DNA from: JBGPIK01 sp041484845
GTDB lineage: Bacteria; Desulfobacterota; Binatia; UBA9968
Assembly (NCBI GenBank): GCA_041484845.1
Contig: JBGPIK010000060.1
Span: forward strand, 1 to 22,202
Reading direction: 5' to 3'
DNA: 22,202 nt
Shown here: in pieces, positions 1 through 7,553 of the stretch
Layout of the letters: each line of letters begins with the position of its first letter
How positions within the stretch are numbered: position 1 is the first letter of the stretch
Made by a program: the position numbers and the translations under genes
Notes under the pieces: generated by a model
What the model was told of the DNA's origin: nothing
Seen by the model: the letters and a program-made list of their open reading frames with translations, nothing else
Database searches by the model: none

Positions 1-541
1 CCGACTGGCAAAAACCTTCCTGGACGTCGCCCTTTTTCCACGCCAGTTGCACAAAAACATTGCTGGGGGCATCGATCTTGTGAAGCAATCCCTTGTAATT
101 AGCGACTTCGGGGTGCAACAGCGGCGCGAATGGCTGCGCCGCATCGAGCGGATCCGTAACCGCGGGCAACTCGTCATAGTCGACGTCAATGAGCGCTACG
201 GCTTGCTCCGCCGCCGCTTCTGTCTCCGCCGCCACTGCGGCCACCTTTTCTCCGAGGTATCGCACCACGCCATCGGCGAGCAACGGCATGTCAACGATCT
301 TCTTGCCGATCTTCACACCGGTTAGATCCTGCCCCGTGAGAATCGTGCTGACACCGGTTCCCGCGACGGCCTTGGACACATCGATGCGCATGATCCTGCC
401 ATGAGCGACGGGGCTGCGCAGAACCTTGACCCAAAGCATGCCGGGCAATGTCACGTCCACGGCATAAATGGCGTTGCCGACGACTTTTTCCTCGCCTTCG
501 ACACGAGGGCTCGGCACCCCCAACACTTGTGTTTCCGCCAT
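1..541 (-). CDS. Molybdenum hydroxylase large subunit (xanthine dehydrogenase/aldehyde oxidase family), N-terminal part
   Basis: The reading frame starts at an ATG at 541 and stays open to the left edge, giving 180 residues of a longer protein. The N terminus reads MAETQVLGVPSPRVEGEEKV, followed by a segment with GNAIYAVDV, LWVKVLRSPVAHGRI and DYDELPAV. This is the a/b hammerhead domain that opens molybdopterin-binding subunits of xanthine dehydrogenase, CO dehydrogenase and 4-hydroxybenzoyl-CoA reductase type enzymes. The Mo-cofactor domain lies outside the window, so the substrate cannot be called. A GAGGTG ribosome site sits just upstream of the ATG. Family members usually work with an FAD subunit and a 2Fe-2S subunit, and neither is visible on this side, so partners would have to lie to the left. 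The gene is divergent from the small gene at 718. Confidence 0.88.
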   Translation of the reverse strand, partial: MAETQVLGVPSPRVEGEEKVVGNAIYAVDVTLPGMLWVKVLRSPVAHGRIMRIDVSKAVAGTGVSTILTGQDLTGVKIGKKIVDMPLLADGVVRYLGEKVAAVAAETEAAAEQAVALIDVDYDELPAVTDPLDAAQPFAPLLHPEVANYKGLLHKIDAPSNVFVQLAWKKGDVQEGFCQS

Positions 542-717
542 GGTCACCTCACGAATCCTGGGTCACGCCTAAGCAAAACATGAAATTCACCAACGGAGGT
601 ATGCGAAATATTTTCGAAGTGCAGACTCGCTCCATCTCTGGCTTGTTTTCTTTTGTGAACTATGGTTTCTAGTTACAACAATTTCACAGCCAGCCGCAAG
701 GAAAAAGGAGACCAACC

Positions 718-1005
718 GTGGACGACGTCAAAAGCCAAATGGAAGGTGTGACGCGAATCTATCAACAGCTCGACGAAAAAATTACCGATCATGGCGGTGT
801 TCAGAACCTGTTCGGCATCAACCGAAAAATCCGCCAGGCCCTTGAGTCAATCACGATCGGAGACCTGGACAACATGCTCAATGAGATTCACCGCGCTAAA
901 GAGGGGCTGACCCGTCTGCAAGAGGATGTTATTGAGATTCGCGTGCTGAAAGAAGTTTTAACGTCCACCCCGCCACGGCCGGTGAACGGCGGCGCGCGCA
1001 GCTAG
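718..1005 (+). CDS. Small helical protein of unknown function
   Basis: A 95-residue frame starts with GTG at 718, preceded by AGGAG at 706-710 with 7-nt spacing. That site supports this start over the in-frame ATG at 739. I do not recognise the family. The protein is soluble, has no signal peptide or membrane segment and no cysteine, and appears almost entirely alpha-helical with charged heptad-like stretches (residues 20-80). It ends in a short Pro/Gly-rich tail. Such a sequence could form a small coiled-coil or helical-bundle protein. It converges on the Lhr helicase gene, and the two genes use the two strands of the same CTAG as their stop codons. Its function is unknown, and no partner can be inferred from the neighbours beyond this adjacency. 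Confidence 0.7.
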   Translation: MDDVKSQMEGVTRIYQQLDEKITDHGGVQNLFGINRKIRQALESITIGDLDNMLNEIHRAKEGLTRLQEDVIEIRVLKEVLTSTPPRPVNGGARS

Positions 1006-4000
1006 ATAACCAAACTCTTGCCGTGGCGCTGCAATTTGCTGCGCAGGCTACCCAACGGGCCGACCTCGGCTGCGACACCGTTCGCGTACGCGATCGCTTG
1101 GCGCGCGTAAGGCGAGACGCGCCGTGCGGCGCTTAAAATGCCGACCAGATTGAGTGGATCGGCCGCAGCGACAATAATAGGCTCTTGCGCCAACTGTAGG
1201 CGCCGCTCGGCGCGCAGCCGGTCCACGGCTTCCGCTAAAGCGAACTGTTCACCTACAAAACCTGAAATGAATCGTCCACCGCGAATCTCGCCGCGGGCTT
1301 CCAAGCGACGATAGATTTGTTGCAGAACACGCCACGAGGGAGCGCAATTTTCACGCAATAGCAGCTCGCGGAAAACGACTCCATAGCGCCGCAATAATTG
1401 CCGCGCCCGCTGTTCGGCGATTTGATCTTGGTCAAATGGATCAACCGGGCTCTCGGTTCGCCACAACGACCAGCGTCCCACCGGCATCGAGCGCCCGCTT
1501 GCATGCCCGCCGTTGATCAGCCGCAAGCGCCTGCGCTTGTGCCGTTTCTTGTCCGGCGTGAGCAATACTCTAAGACCCGCAACACCATCGCCCGTCGCGA
1601 TACCGCGCGCAACTAACTCCCATAACGACTCCTCCGCCTTAACCTGGAGCAAGCCGGTGCCGCGAGCAATATCCGAGAGAAAGGAAGCACCCCGCATTGC
1701 AAGGTAATCCGCTACCTCGCGGGCCGTCGGCGACAATACTGAAAGCGCCTTCTGCGGCGATGTGACCGGATCGAGAAAGTAGTCCCGTTCTTCACGCACT
1801 AGGAAGGCGATCGGCGCGCTGCGCGTGGGCCCGCGCGGCTTGCGCCGCCGCTTTTTTTCCGCTCTCGCCTCATCCGGATCGGAAATTTCAGAGTGCAGCC
1901 GTCCCCAGGCAACGACCCCAGCCAAACATAGGTATTCTAAATCGGCGGGGGCGTAGTTTTCGACCCGCGCCGGCAAAACATACTGCTCCCAAGCGGGCGC
2001 GGGCAACTCCATGCCCTGAAGCTGCCGGATAATCTGGAGCACGCCCTCGCGGCCACGCAATTGGGTCGCCGGAGCAACATGCTGCCACGAAATCAGAAAT
2101 TTCATAAACTCGGCCGCGGAAACCGGCTCGATTTCTTTGCGTCTGCGGCCGAGGGTCAGGCGGTGAATGCGCGCCAGCAATCCGCGTTCACACCACTCCG
2201 TTTCTTGACCTTCGCCGCTAAACTGCCCGCGCAGCACAACACCGGAAGTCTCCAGCGCTAACATCGCCGCCTCGACGCCACTCGCGACTAACCCCAACCG
2301 AGCCGCCAGTTCCGCTACGGTAGTCGGTCCCAAAACCTCCAGCCATGCATTAACAATTTTGCGCATGACCTCTTGTTCATCGTCCGCTGTATAGTTTAAA
2401 TTCGCGGGCAAATTCACGTCCGGATACACGCGCGCATGCGGCAGGACTTTTTGAATCCAGTTCCACCGTTCCGCAGCCGCATAAGCCCGCCTGGGATTCG
2501 GTTCCCCTTCGAACAACCGCGAGACCACCGTCGCTCGCCCCTCCCGCACCAGCGTTTCCACGAACGCAGCCCAGGCGTGATCCCGATCCAGAGGCAGCAG
2601 GACGACACTAAGCAGAAAATCGTGCAATTCATCGCTATTGCGAATATCCGGCCACGCTTGTGCGCGGACCTCCTGAATGGCTGCCGGATCCAATTGTCCG
2701 AATTCGCGATCCAGCCATGGATCGACGCGCCGCAATGATACGGCACGCGCCCGGCGCTCTTCGAGCGGCGCATCATCGAGAAATGCGTAGGGATTCGCAT
2801 TTAAGATTTCATGCGCCATGGGCGAGGGAGCAGGCGTATCGACACACACGGTTTGGATCTCTCCTTGCTCGATGCGCGCGACGATTTTTTTGAGGCCCTC
2901 GCTATCCATCGCCTCATGTAGACAATCCCGCAGTGTTTCATTAACCAGCGGATGATCCGGAATTTCGATCGGCCCCGTCTGGTTATCCTGGCACATGACC
3001 TGCTGCGGAAATACCGCAGCGAGAAGATCTTCAGCGCGCATGCGCTGGATGGCCATAGGAATCTTTTTTCCGCCACTGTGGCGCAAAAGCGCGAGCGCTC
3101 GGGTAGCGTTCCAACGCCACCGATTGGTAAACATCGGCGATACCAAAGCGGCTTGCGTCAGCGCCGGTTCGACCGATCGAGGGGGCAGCATGAGAAACAC
3201 GTCACTCAAAGGAAAAGAATGTTGCTCGACCAGCGAAATGCAGATGCCGTCGTCCGTGGCAGCAGCTTGCAGCTCACGATCGAAGCTCACGCAAAAGCGT
3301 TTTCTCAACGCCAGTCCCCAGGCGCGGTTGATGCGTCCCCCCCAGGGAGAATGGATAATGAGCTGCATGCCGCCCGCCTCGTCGAAAAAACGCTCGGCGA
3401 CGATTTGCTCCTGAGTCGGCACGGCTCCCAATACCGCAGCGGTATCGATGATGTAATTGACGATTTGCTCCGCGCCGGCCTCAGGAATGCCGGTCTCAAC
3501 CATTACCCATGCTCGCGCCTTGGTCGCATCGGCTCGGCGTCCGGCGACCTCATCGCGCAATTCCGAAACCGCCTGCGAAAGCTCCAGCGTGCGACCCGGG
3601 CTCTCACCCAACCAAAAAGGAATGTTCGGCGCCAACCCCTGGGCATCTTCCACCGAGACTTTACCCGAGGCCACGCGGCGAATTCGCCAGGAGCGGTTGC
3701 CAAGGAGAAAAATGTCCCCCGCCAAACTTTCGACAGCAAAATCTTCATTCACCTTTCCGACAAACGTCTCGTCGGGAAACTCCACAACATCGTAGTCCGC
3801 GGTATCAGGAATCGCGCCGCCATTGGTAATCGCGGTTAAGCGCGCGCCCCGCCGCGGCCGCAACATGCCGTGAATGCGGTCGCGGTGGATATAAGCGCTG
3901 CGACGGCTCCGCCGCGTCGAGATTCCTTCCGAAAGGTTCTCAAGCACCTGATCGAATTCGCCGCGAGTGAGGTTGCGATACGGATAGGCGCGCCGCACCA

Positions 4001-5342
4001 AGCGCCACAGCGCCTCTTCGCTGATGCCTTCATTGTCGCCCCCAGGCGTTTTTGCGGATGCCGCACCGGCGACGGTAGCCACCATTTGCTGGGCGAGAAC
4101 GTCGAGGGGCTTCTCCGTGATCGTTAGCCGGTCCAATTCGCCTGCGCGCACGGCGCGAATAACCGCCGCGCATTCGATCAAGTCATCACGCGTCAATGGG
4201 TACAAGACACCCTTGGGTGTGGCGCCCAACCCGTGGCCGGAGCGGCCTACGCGCTGCAACAGAACCCCAATCGACCGGGTCGATCCGATCTGGCAAACCA
4301 CGTCCACGTGTCCAATGTCGATACCCAGCTCCAGCGAGGCTGTCGCCACCACCACCGGCAGCTCTCCGGACTTAAGCTTTTCTTCAACCGCAAGCCGGGT
4401 TTTTCGCGACAGACTGCCGTGGTGGGCCCCCACCTTCCCTTGCCCCAAGCGCTCGGTCAGCTGATGAGCGACGCGTTCGACCAAACGCCGCGTATTGACG
4501 AAGACCAGTGTGGTTCGATGCGCTTTGACTTGAGTCACGATTTTGTCGAAAAGCTCAGCCCAGATTTCGTGTCGCACGATTGGGCCGAGATCTTGGTCAG
4601 GCAACTCAATCCGGAGATCGAGATCGCGTTTGTGACCCGCATCGACAATAACGCACTGCGGTTTCCCTTGTGGCGAGACTTTATCGGTGCCCACGAGTAA
4701 TCGCGCTACTTCTTCGATCGGCTTCTGGGTCGCGCTGAGACCGATGCGTTGCAGCGGTCGGTCCGCCAGCGCATCGAGGCGTTCCAGTGACAGGGCCAGG
4801 TGAGCGCCGCGCTTGTCCGCGGCCACCGCATGAATCTCATCGACGATCACGGACTCAGCCGATTTTAAGAAAGCCCGACTGCGCTCCGCGGTAAGCAGAA
4901 TGTAGAGAGATTCCGGCGTTGTAATCAGAATGTGCGGGGGGTGGCGAATCATCGCCTGGCGCTCATGCGCCGGCGTGTCCCCGCTACGCACCGCAACACG
5001 GATCTCCGGCAGCAGGATCCCTTCCGACCAAGCGAGCTGAAAAATCTCCGCCAAAGGGGTCTGCAGGTTCTTGGCAATGTCGTTGCCAAGTGCTTTGAGC
5101 GGGGAAACGTAAACCACGCTGGTGGCATTTTCGAGCGCTCCTTCCGCCGCTCTCTTCACCAGCCGATCGATGGACCATAAGAATGCAGCGAGTGTTTTTC
5201 CCGACCCGGTGGGCGCCGCGATTAGCGTTGACTCGCCGGCCGCGATGGAGCACCAGCCGCCATATTGGGGCGGTGTCGGCTCACGGAAGCGCTCGGTGAA
5301 CCAACGCCATACAATCGGATGAAATAATGATCGTAATTCCAA
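1002..5342 (-). CDS. lhr: Lhr-type superfamily 2 DNA helicase, long form with C-terminal domain
   Basis: The 1446-residue protein has the full SF2 helicase motif set: Walker A APTGSGKT at 43-50, DEIH at 168-171, SAT at 203-205, TLVFVNTRR at 278-286, ATASLELGIDIG at 333-344 and QRVGRSGH at 363-370. The roughly 1000 residues after the two RecA domains match the layout of bacterial Lhr proteins, with a winged-helix and Lhr-specific core followed by a long C-terminal extension. Length is close to the roughly 1500 residues of the long bacterial form. Known Lhr enzymes are ATP-dependent 3'-to-5' DNA translocases linked to DNA repair, and in E. coli the C-terminal part has uracil-DNA glycosylase activity (family knowledge). 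The start is TTG at 5342, preceded by AGGGAGA; no in-frame ATG fits as well. The gene stands alone on its strand, divergent from the cupin gene. Confidence 0.95.
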   Translation of the reverse strand: MELRSLFHPIVWRWFTERFREPTPPQYGGWCSIAAGESTLIAAPTGSGKTLAAFLWSIDRLVKRAAEGALENATSVVYVSPLKALGNDIAKNLQTPLAEIFQLAWSEGILLPEIRVAVRSGDTPAHERQAMIRHPPHILITTPESLYILLTAERSRAFLKSAESVIVDEIHAVAADKRGAHLALSLERLDALADRPLQRIGLSATQKPIEEVARLLVGTDKVSPQGKPQCVIVDAGHKRDLDLRIELPDQDLGPIVRHEIWAELFDKIVTQVKAHRTTLVFVNTRRLVERVAHQLTERLGQGKVGAHHGSLSRKTRLAVEEKLKSGELPVVVATASLELGIDIGHVDVVCQIGSTRSIGVLLQRVGRSGHGLGATPKGVLYPLTRDDLIECAAVIRAVRAGELDRLTITEKPLDVLAQQMVATVAGAASAKTPGGDNEGISEEALWRLVRRAYPYRNLTRGEFDQVLENLSEGISTRRSRRSAYIHRDRIHGMLRPRRGARLTAITNGGAIPDTADYDVVEFPDETFVGKVNEDFAVESLAGDIFLLGNRSWRIRRVASGKVSVEDAQGLAPNIPFWLGESPGRTLELSQAVSELRDEVAGRRADATKARAWVMVETGIPEAGAEQIVNYIIDTAAVLGAVPTQEQIVAERFFDEAGGMQLIIHSPWGGRINRAWGLALRKRFCVSFDRELQAAATDDGICISLVEQHSFPLSDVFLMLPPRSVEPALTQAALVSPMFTNRWRWNATRALALLRHSGGKKIPMAIQRMRAEDLLAAVFPQQVMCQDNQTGPIEIPDHPLVNETLRDCLHEAMDSEGLKKIVARIEQGEIQTVCVDTPAPSPMAHEILNANPYAFLDDAPLEERRARAVSLRRVDPWLDREFGQLDPAAIQEVRAQAWPDIRNSDELHDFLLSVVLLPLDRDHAWAAFVETLVREGRATVVSRLFEGEPNPRRAYAAAERWNWIQKVLPHARVYPDVNLPANLNYTADDEQEVMRKIVNAWLEVLGPTTVAELAARLGLVASGVEAAMLALETSGVVLRGQFSGEGQETEWCERGLLARIHRLTLGRRRKEIEPVSAAEFMKFLISWQHVAPATQLRGREGVLQIIRQLQGMELPAPAWEQYVLPARVENYAPADLEYLCLAGVVAWGRLHSEISDPDEARAEKKRRRKPRGPTRSAPIAFLVREERDYFLDPVTSPQKALSVLSPTAREVADYLAMRGASFLSDIARGTGLLQVKAEESLWELVARGIATGDGVAGLRVLLTPDKKRHKRRRLRLINGGHASGRSMPVGRWSLWRTESPVDPFDQDQIAEQRARQLLRRYGVVFRELLLRENCAPSWRVLQQIYRRLEARGEIRGGRFISGFVGEQFALAEAVDRLRAERRLQLAQEPIIVAAADPLNLVGILSAARRVSPYARQAIAYANGVAAEVGPLGSLRSKLQRHGKSLVI

Positions 5343-5367
5343 TAAGGATTCTCCCTCTCGCGGACAA

Positions 5368-5396
5368 AGGCTAGAAGGAATTCAGGCTTCGGTCAA
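5368..5396 (-). promoter_or_regulatory. Candidate sigma70-type promoter for lhr
   Basis: On the minus strand TTGACC (5391-5396) is followed after exactly 17 nt by TAGCCT (5368-5373). The -35 box matches consensus at 5 of 6 positions and the -10 box at only 3 of 6. A start near 5361 would give a leader of about 20 nt before the TTG of lhr, with room for the AGGGAGA ribosome site. The prediction is from sequence alone. Confidence 0.35.
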
Positions 5397-5459
5397 GAGA
5401 GTAAGCAAACGCGAACAACTTCATCCCCTTGGCAGGTCTTTGGCGGCTTGCAACGGCAC

Positions 5460-5471
5460 ATGGCCGGCCAT
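5460..5471. promoter_or_regulatory. Perfect 12-bp palindrome in the lhr/cupin divergent spacer
   Basis: ATGGCCGGCCAT is a perfect dyad located between the two divergent starts, about 30 bp upstream of the candidate cupin -35 box and about 65 bp upstream of the candidate lhr -35 box. It could be an operator for a dimeric regulator acting on either gene. It contains an FseI-type GGCCGGCC core, and such short GC palindromes can occur by chance, so the regulatory reading is inference. Confidence 0.25.
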
Positions 5472-5503
5472 TTTTGCGATTTTTTCTCAGGCGCTTTTAT
5501 GTC

Positions 5504-5532
5504 TGGACATTTTCGTCGCCATAGATTAAAAA
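5504..5532 (+). promoter_or_regulatory. Candidate sigma70-type promoter for the cupin gene
   Basis: TGGACA (5504-5509) and TAAAAA (5527-5532) are separated by 17 nt. They match consensus at 5 of 6 and 4 of 6 positions. A start near 5539 would leave a leader of about 35 nt carrying the GAGG ribosome site. No competing promoter pair of similar quality is visible in the rest of the spacer. Confidence 0.35.
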
Positions 5533-5573
5533 GTCTGACAGTCATAAAACACCAACCCAAGAGGAAAAACCCA

Positions 5574-6005
5574 ATGGCAAAAAAATCATCGTCCATTGAG
5601 AAAAAAACGCTGAATTATCCGGACGAGGTCCGGACTTTTGAAAAAGGCAAATTGGAGCTCGCCAGCGTCGGCACAGTTACCTTTGGTCGGGCCGTTTTCC
5701 AACCCGGTTGGAAATGGTCCGAATCAGTCAAGCCGATTATCAAAACAGAATATTGCGAAGCTCCCCATGTCCAGTATCACATTTCAGGACGGCTACGAAT
5801 TCGAATGGCCGACGGAACGGAAGAAGAATTTGGTCCGGGTGATGTAGGTGTTATTCCTTCGGGTCATGACGCGTGGGTCGTCGGCGATGAGCCGGTAGTG
5901 GTCATCGATATATCCGGCATGAAAGAATACGCCAAGCCGGCCATGAGGAAATCAACTAAAAAAGCTAAGAAAGCGCGCAAGCCGAAAACGAAAAAAAGAC
6001 GGTGA
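5574..6005 (+). CDS. Small single-domain cupin protein with Lys-rich C-terminal tail
   Basis: The likely start is ATG at 5574, 9 nt after GAGG (5561-5564), giving 143 residues. An upstream in-frame ATG at 5448 has no ribosome site and would add a poorly conserved-looking leader. Residues about 35-115 form a cupin barrel: FQPGWKWSESVKPI, then APHVQYHISGRLRIRM, then EFGPGDVGVIPSGHDAWVVGDEP. Only His65 and His98 are obvious metal-ligand candidates, so the classical two-His/Glu site is incomplete and a role in small-molecule binding or sensing is as likely as catalysis. Residues 126-143 are nearly all Lys, Arg, Ala and Pro, which recalls basic nucleic-acid-binding tails. The substrate is unknown. 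The gene is divergent from lhr and convergent with the small membrane protein gene at 6088. Confidence 0.85.
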   Translation: MAKKSSSIEKKTLNYPDEVRTFEKGKLELASVGTVTFGRAVFQPGWKWSESVKPIIKTEYCEAPHVQYHISGRLRIRMADGTEEEFGPGDVGVIPSGHDAWVVGDEPVVVIDISGMKEYAKPAMRKSTKKAKKARKPKTKKRR

Positions 6006-6031
6006 GTTGTTAAATCTCAGAGATTGGAAAA

Positions 6032-6085
6032 CCACCGCGGGGGTGGCAGCACCTATGCGCGAGAAGCGAAGTTTCCGCTTTGCGC
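6032..6085. terminator. Two short hairpins in the convergent spacer after the cupin gene
   Basis: CCACC (6032-6036) pairs with GGTGG (6042-6046). Further on, GCGC...AAGCG (6057-6068) pairs with CGCTT...GCGC (6076-6085), with a small internal bulge. They lie between the stops of two convergent genes, where a bidirectional terminator is expected. Neither is followed by a clear U-run on either strand, so intrinsic termination is uncertain. Confidence 0.3.
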
Positions 6086-6087
6086 TC

Positions 6088-6474
6088 CTACTTGGTTTTG
6101 CTCTTACTCTCCGGCTTTTCCGCGGGCTTTTCTTCCGGAGCAACGCCCACGCCAACCCCTCTTTTTTGCAGCTCATCGATAACCATTTTGGCGCCGGCAT
6201 GGCCTTGATTCGCAAGTTCCGCCGTTTTCGTCATGAGAGTTTGGAACTGCACACGAATCTTTTGAGACTCTTGCATGGCCGTTTCTTGGTTGGCCTTTAG
6301 CAGGCGCAAGTCACTGCGTTGCTTGACGAATTGGAACGCCTGGAACCCAAACCACAAAATCAGTGAAACAAGCGTGATGGTGAGGGCGATACTGGAACCG
6401 CCGGTTTTTTCTTTGACCGGCTCCGCTTCCGTTACCGCTTCAGTTTCCGCTAGCTGTTCAGAATCGTTTTCCAC
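6088..6474 (-). CDS. Small single-pass membrane protein, GVGVAP-tail type (downstream copy)
   Basis: I choose GTG at 6474 (128 residues) because GAGG sits 5 nt upstream and the gene then begins 7 nt after its neighbour's stop. The same frame is open back to a GTG at 6528, which would overlap the neighbour by 47 nt. The protein has an acidic N-terminal segment (1-25), one membrane helix (about 29-50), a helical region (51-105), then GVGVGVAP (106-113) and a Lys/Glu/Pro-rich end. Topology is probably cytoplasmic N terminus with the helical part outside, but the flanking charges are not decisive. I do not recognise the family. The GVGVAP motif and the spacing from an LAN triplet are shared with the protein encoded just upstream, suggesting the pair arose by duplication. 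It is last in the long minus-strand run, after lepB. Confidence 0.65.
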   Translation of the reverse strand: MENDSEQLAETEAVTEAEPVKEKTGGSSIALTITLVSLILWFGFQAFQFVKQRSDLRLLKANQETAMQESQKIRVQFQTLMTKTAELANQGHAGAKMVIDELQKRGVGVGVAPEEKPAEKPESKSKTK

Positions 6475-6481
6475 AAATGCC

Positions 6482-6763
6482 TCACTTCGGTCCGCCGGCT
6501 GATTCGGGATTTGGCGCAACACCAACACCGTTCGCAGCCAACAGATTCTTGAGTTGTTCGTCGTTGCTCTTCATAGCCATATTCGCCAGGAACGCCACCA
6601 CCTGTCGATACAGTTGTTCCCGCTGGAAGCTCTCGGTGATGAACTGCTGGCGCTCACTAACGTCGGCCTGGACGGATTGGTTTCCCAGAATCAGCATCAC
6701 GTTGACCACGACTAAAACAAGCGCGACCACCGCCAAGATTGTTTGAATGAGTCCAGCCTTCAT
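6482..6763 (-). CDS. Small single-pass membrane protein, GVGVAP-tail type (upstream copy)
   Basis: The gene encodes 93 residues from ATG at 6763. Residues 5-27 are a strongly hydrophobic membrane helix right at the N terminus. It has no signal-peptidase-like AXA site directly after, so it is more likely an anchor than a cleaved signal. Residues 30-75 look like an amphipathic helix rich in Gln and Glu, and the C terminus reads ANGVGVAPNPESAGGPK. I do not recognise the family. The helix plus GVGVAP ending is shared with the next gene downstream (7-nt gap), and both follow lepB by 110 nt. The ribosome site is weak (GGGG stretch). Possible roles include a membrane scaffold or a subunit of an envelope complex, but this is guesswork from topology only. 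Confidence 0.65.
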   Translation of the reverse strand: MKAGLIQTILAVVALVLVVVNVMLILGNQSVQADVSERQQFITESFQREQLYRQVVAFLANMAMKSNDEQLKNLLAANGVGVAPNPESAGGPK

Positions 6764-6814
6764 GTTTTAACCCCGCTGTAAAAGTTTCATTTTTGCCTAT
6801 GCCTTAGCCGCCAC

Positions 6815-6864
6815 GTTCGCGCTAGCTTTTCGATGGTTCACGTCTAATCATTACCTGCGCGAAC
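6815..6864 (-). repeat. Inverted repeat with long loop in the lepB to small-membrane-protein gap
   Basis: GTTCGCGC (6815-6822) and GCGCGAAC (6857-6864) are perfect 8-bp inverted arms 34 nt apart, inside the 110-nt spacer after lepB. No U-run follows on the minus strand, so a classical terminator is unlikely. It could be an mRNA processing or stability structure, or a protein site. Confidence 0.3.
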
Positions 6865-6873
6865 TTCGTGCCC

Positions 6874-7539
6874 TTAATAGATCAAATGGCCGAGCCGTTC
6901 CCAACGCACCCATCGGTCGCCCCCGTCCCACGACCAATAAATCAAGAAGGCTTTCCCGCGCACGTCGTCCAGGTTGACAAACCCCCAGAACCGGCTGTCA
7001 TAACTCCGATCGCGATTATCCCCCATGACAAAGATATGGTTTTCCGGGACTGTCCGCGGACCGAAATCATCGCGAGGGGGGAGCCCCACCGTTTGCGGAT
7101 CATCACCCTCGAAATGGGCGTGAGGATCGTCGATTTGTTTGCCGTTGATGTAAATCTTTTTACCATGGATCTCGACCGTATCGCCGCCGACTCCAATCAC
7201 CCGTTTTATGAAATCCTTCGTCCGGTCCTCGGGAAAAATAAAAACCACCACATTGCCGCGTTGCGGTCGGCTAAAATCGACGATGTAGTGCTCCCAAAAC
7301 GGAATCCGAATTCCGTAACTCAGCTTATTCACGAGGATATGATCGCCGATCTGCAAGGTTGGAATCATCGATCCTGAAGGAATTTTGAACGCCTGAACGA
7401 TGAAGGTCCGGATAAACAGCGCTAAAAGTAGCGCCATTCCGATCGCTTCGGCATACTCGCGAAAGGTCGACTTGGGCTTTACATGGGTCTGCGCCGCAGC
7501 GCTTTGGTCTTTGGCTTTACTCATTTTCACTATAGACAT
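6874..7539 (-). CDS. lepB: Signal peptidase I
   Basis: The 221-residue membrane serine protease cleaves signal peptides from exported proteins at the outer face of the inner membrane. One N-terminal membrane helix (about 30-50) precedes the catalytic box IPSGSMIPTL, where Ser57 is the nucleophile. The general base is Lys112 in DFIKRVIGVGGD, and box E is GDNRDRSYDSRFWG. The length matches the compact single-anchor form rather than the longer two-anchor E. coli enzyme. Start is ATG at 7539; a second in-frame ATG five codons later is possible, and neither has a strong ribosome site. The gene follows lepA with a 14-nt gap, as in the lepA-lepB operon of E. coli, so it probably relies on lepA transcription. 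Confidence 0.96.
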   Translation of the reverse strand: MSIVKMSKAKDQSAAAQTHVKPKSTFREYAEAIGMALLLALFIRTFIVQAFKIPSGSMIPTLQIGDHILVNKLSYGIRIPFWEHYIVDFSRPQRGNVVVFIFPEDRTKDFIKRVIGVGGDTVEIHGKKIYINGKQIDDPHAHFEGDDPQTVGLPPRDDFGPRTVPENHIFVMGDNRDRSYDSRFWGFVNLDDVRGKAFLIYWSWDGGDRWVRWERLGHLIY

Positions 7540-7553
7540 ACATCATGACCCGT

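Noticed and set aside
601..672. Small plus-strand frame of 23 codons preceded by GGAGG, with start ATG at 601
   Set aside because: The GGAGG is only 1 nt from the ATG, too close for normal initiation, and the peptide shows no recognisable feature.
2952..3839. Long open frame on the plus strand inside lhr
   Set aside because: It is antisense to a clear helicase sequence, has no ribosome site, and its composition (Arg/His-rich) is typical of a shadow frame.
5393..5596. Minus-strand frame with a hydrophobic Trp/Phe-rich start opposite the cupin 5' end
   Set aside because: It crosses the divergent promoter region, has no ribosome site and overlaps the well-supported cupin start.
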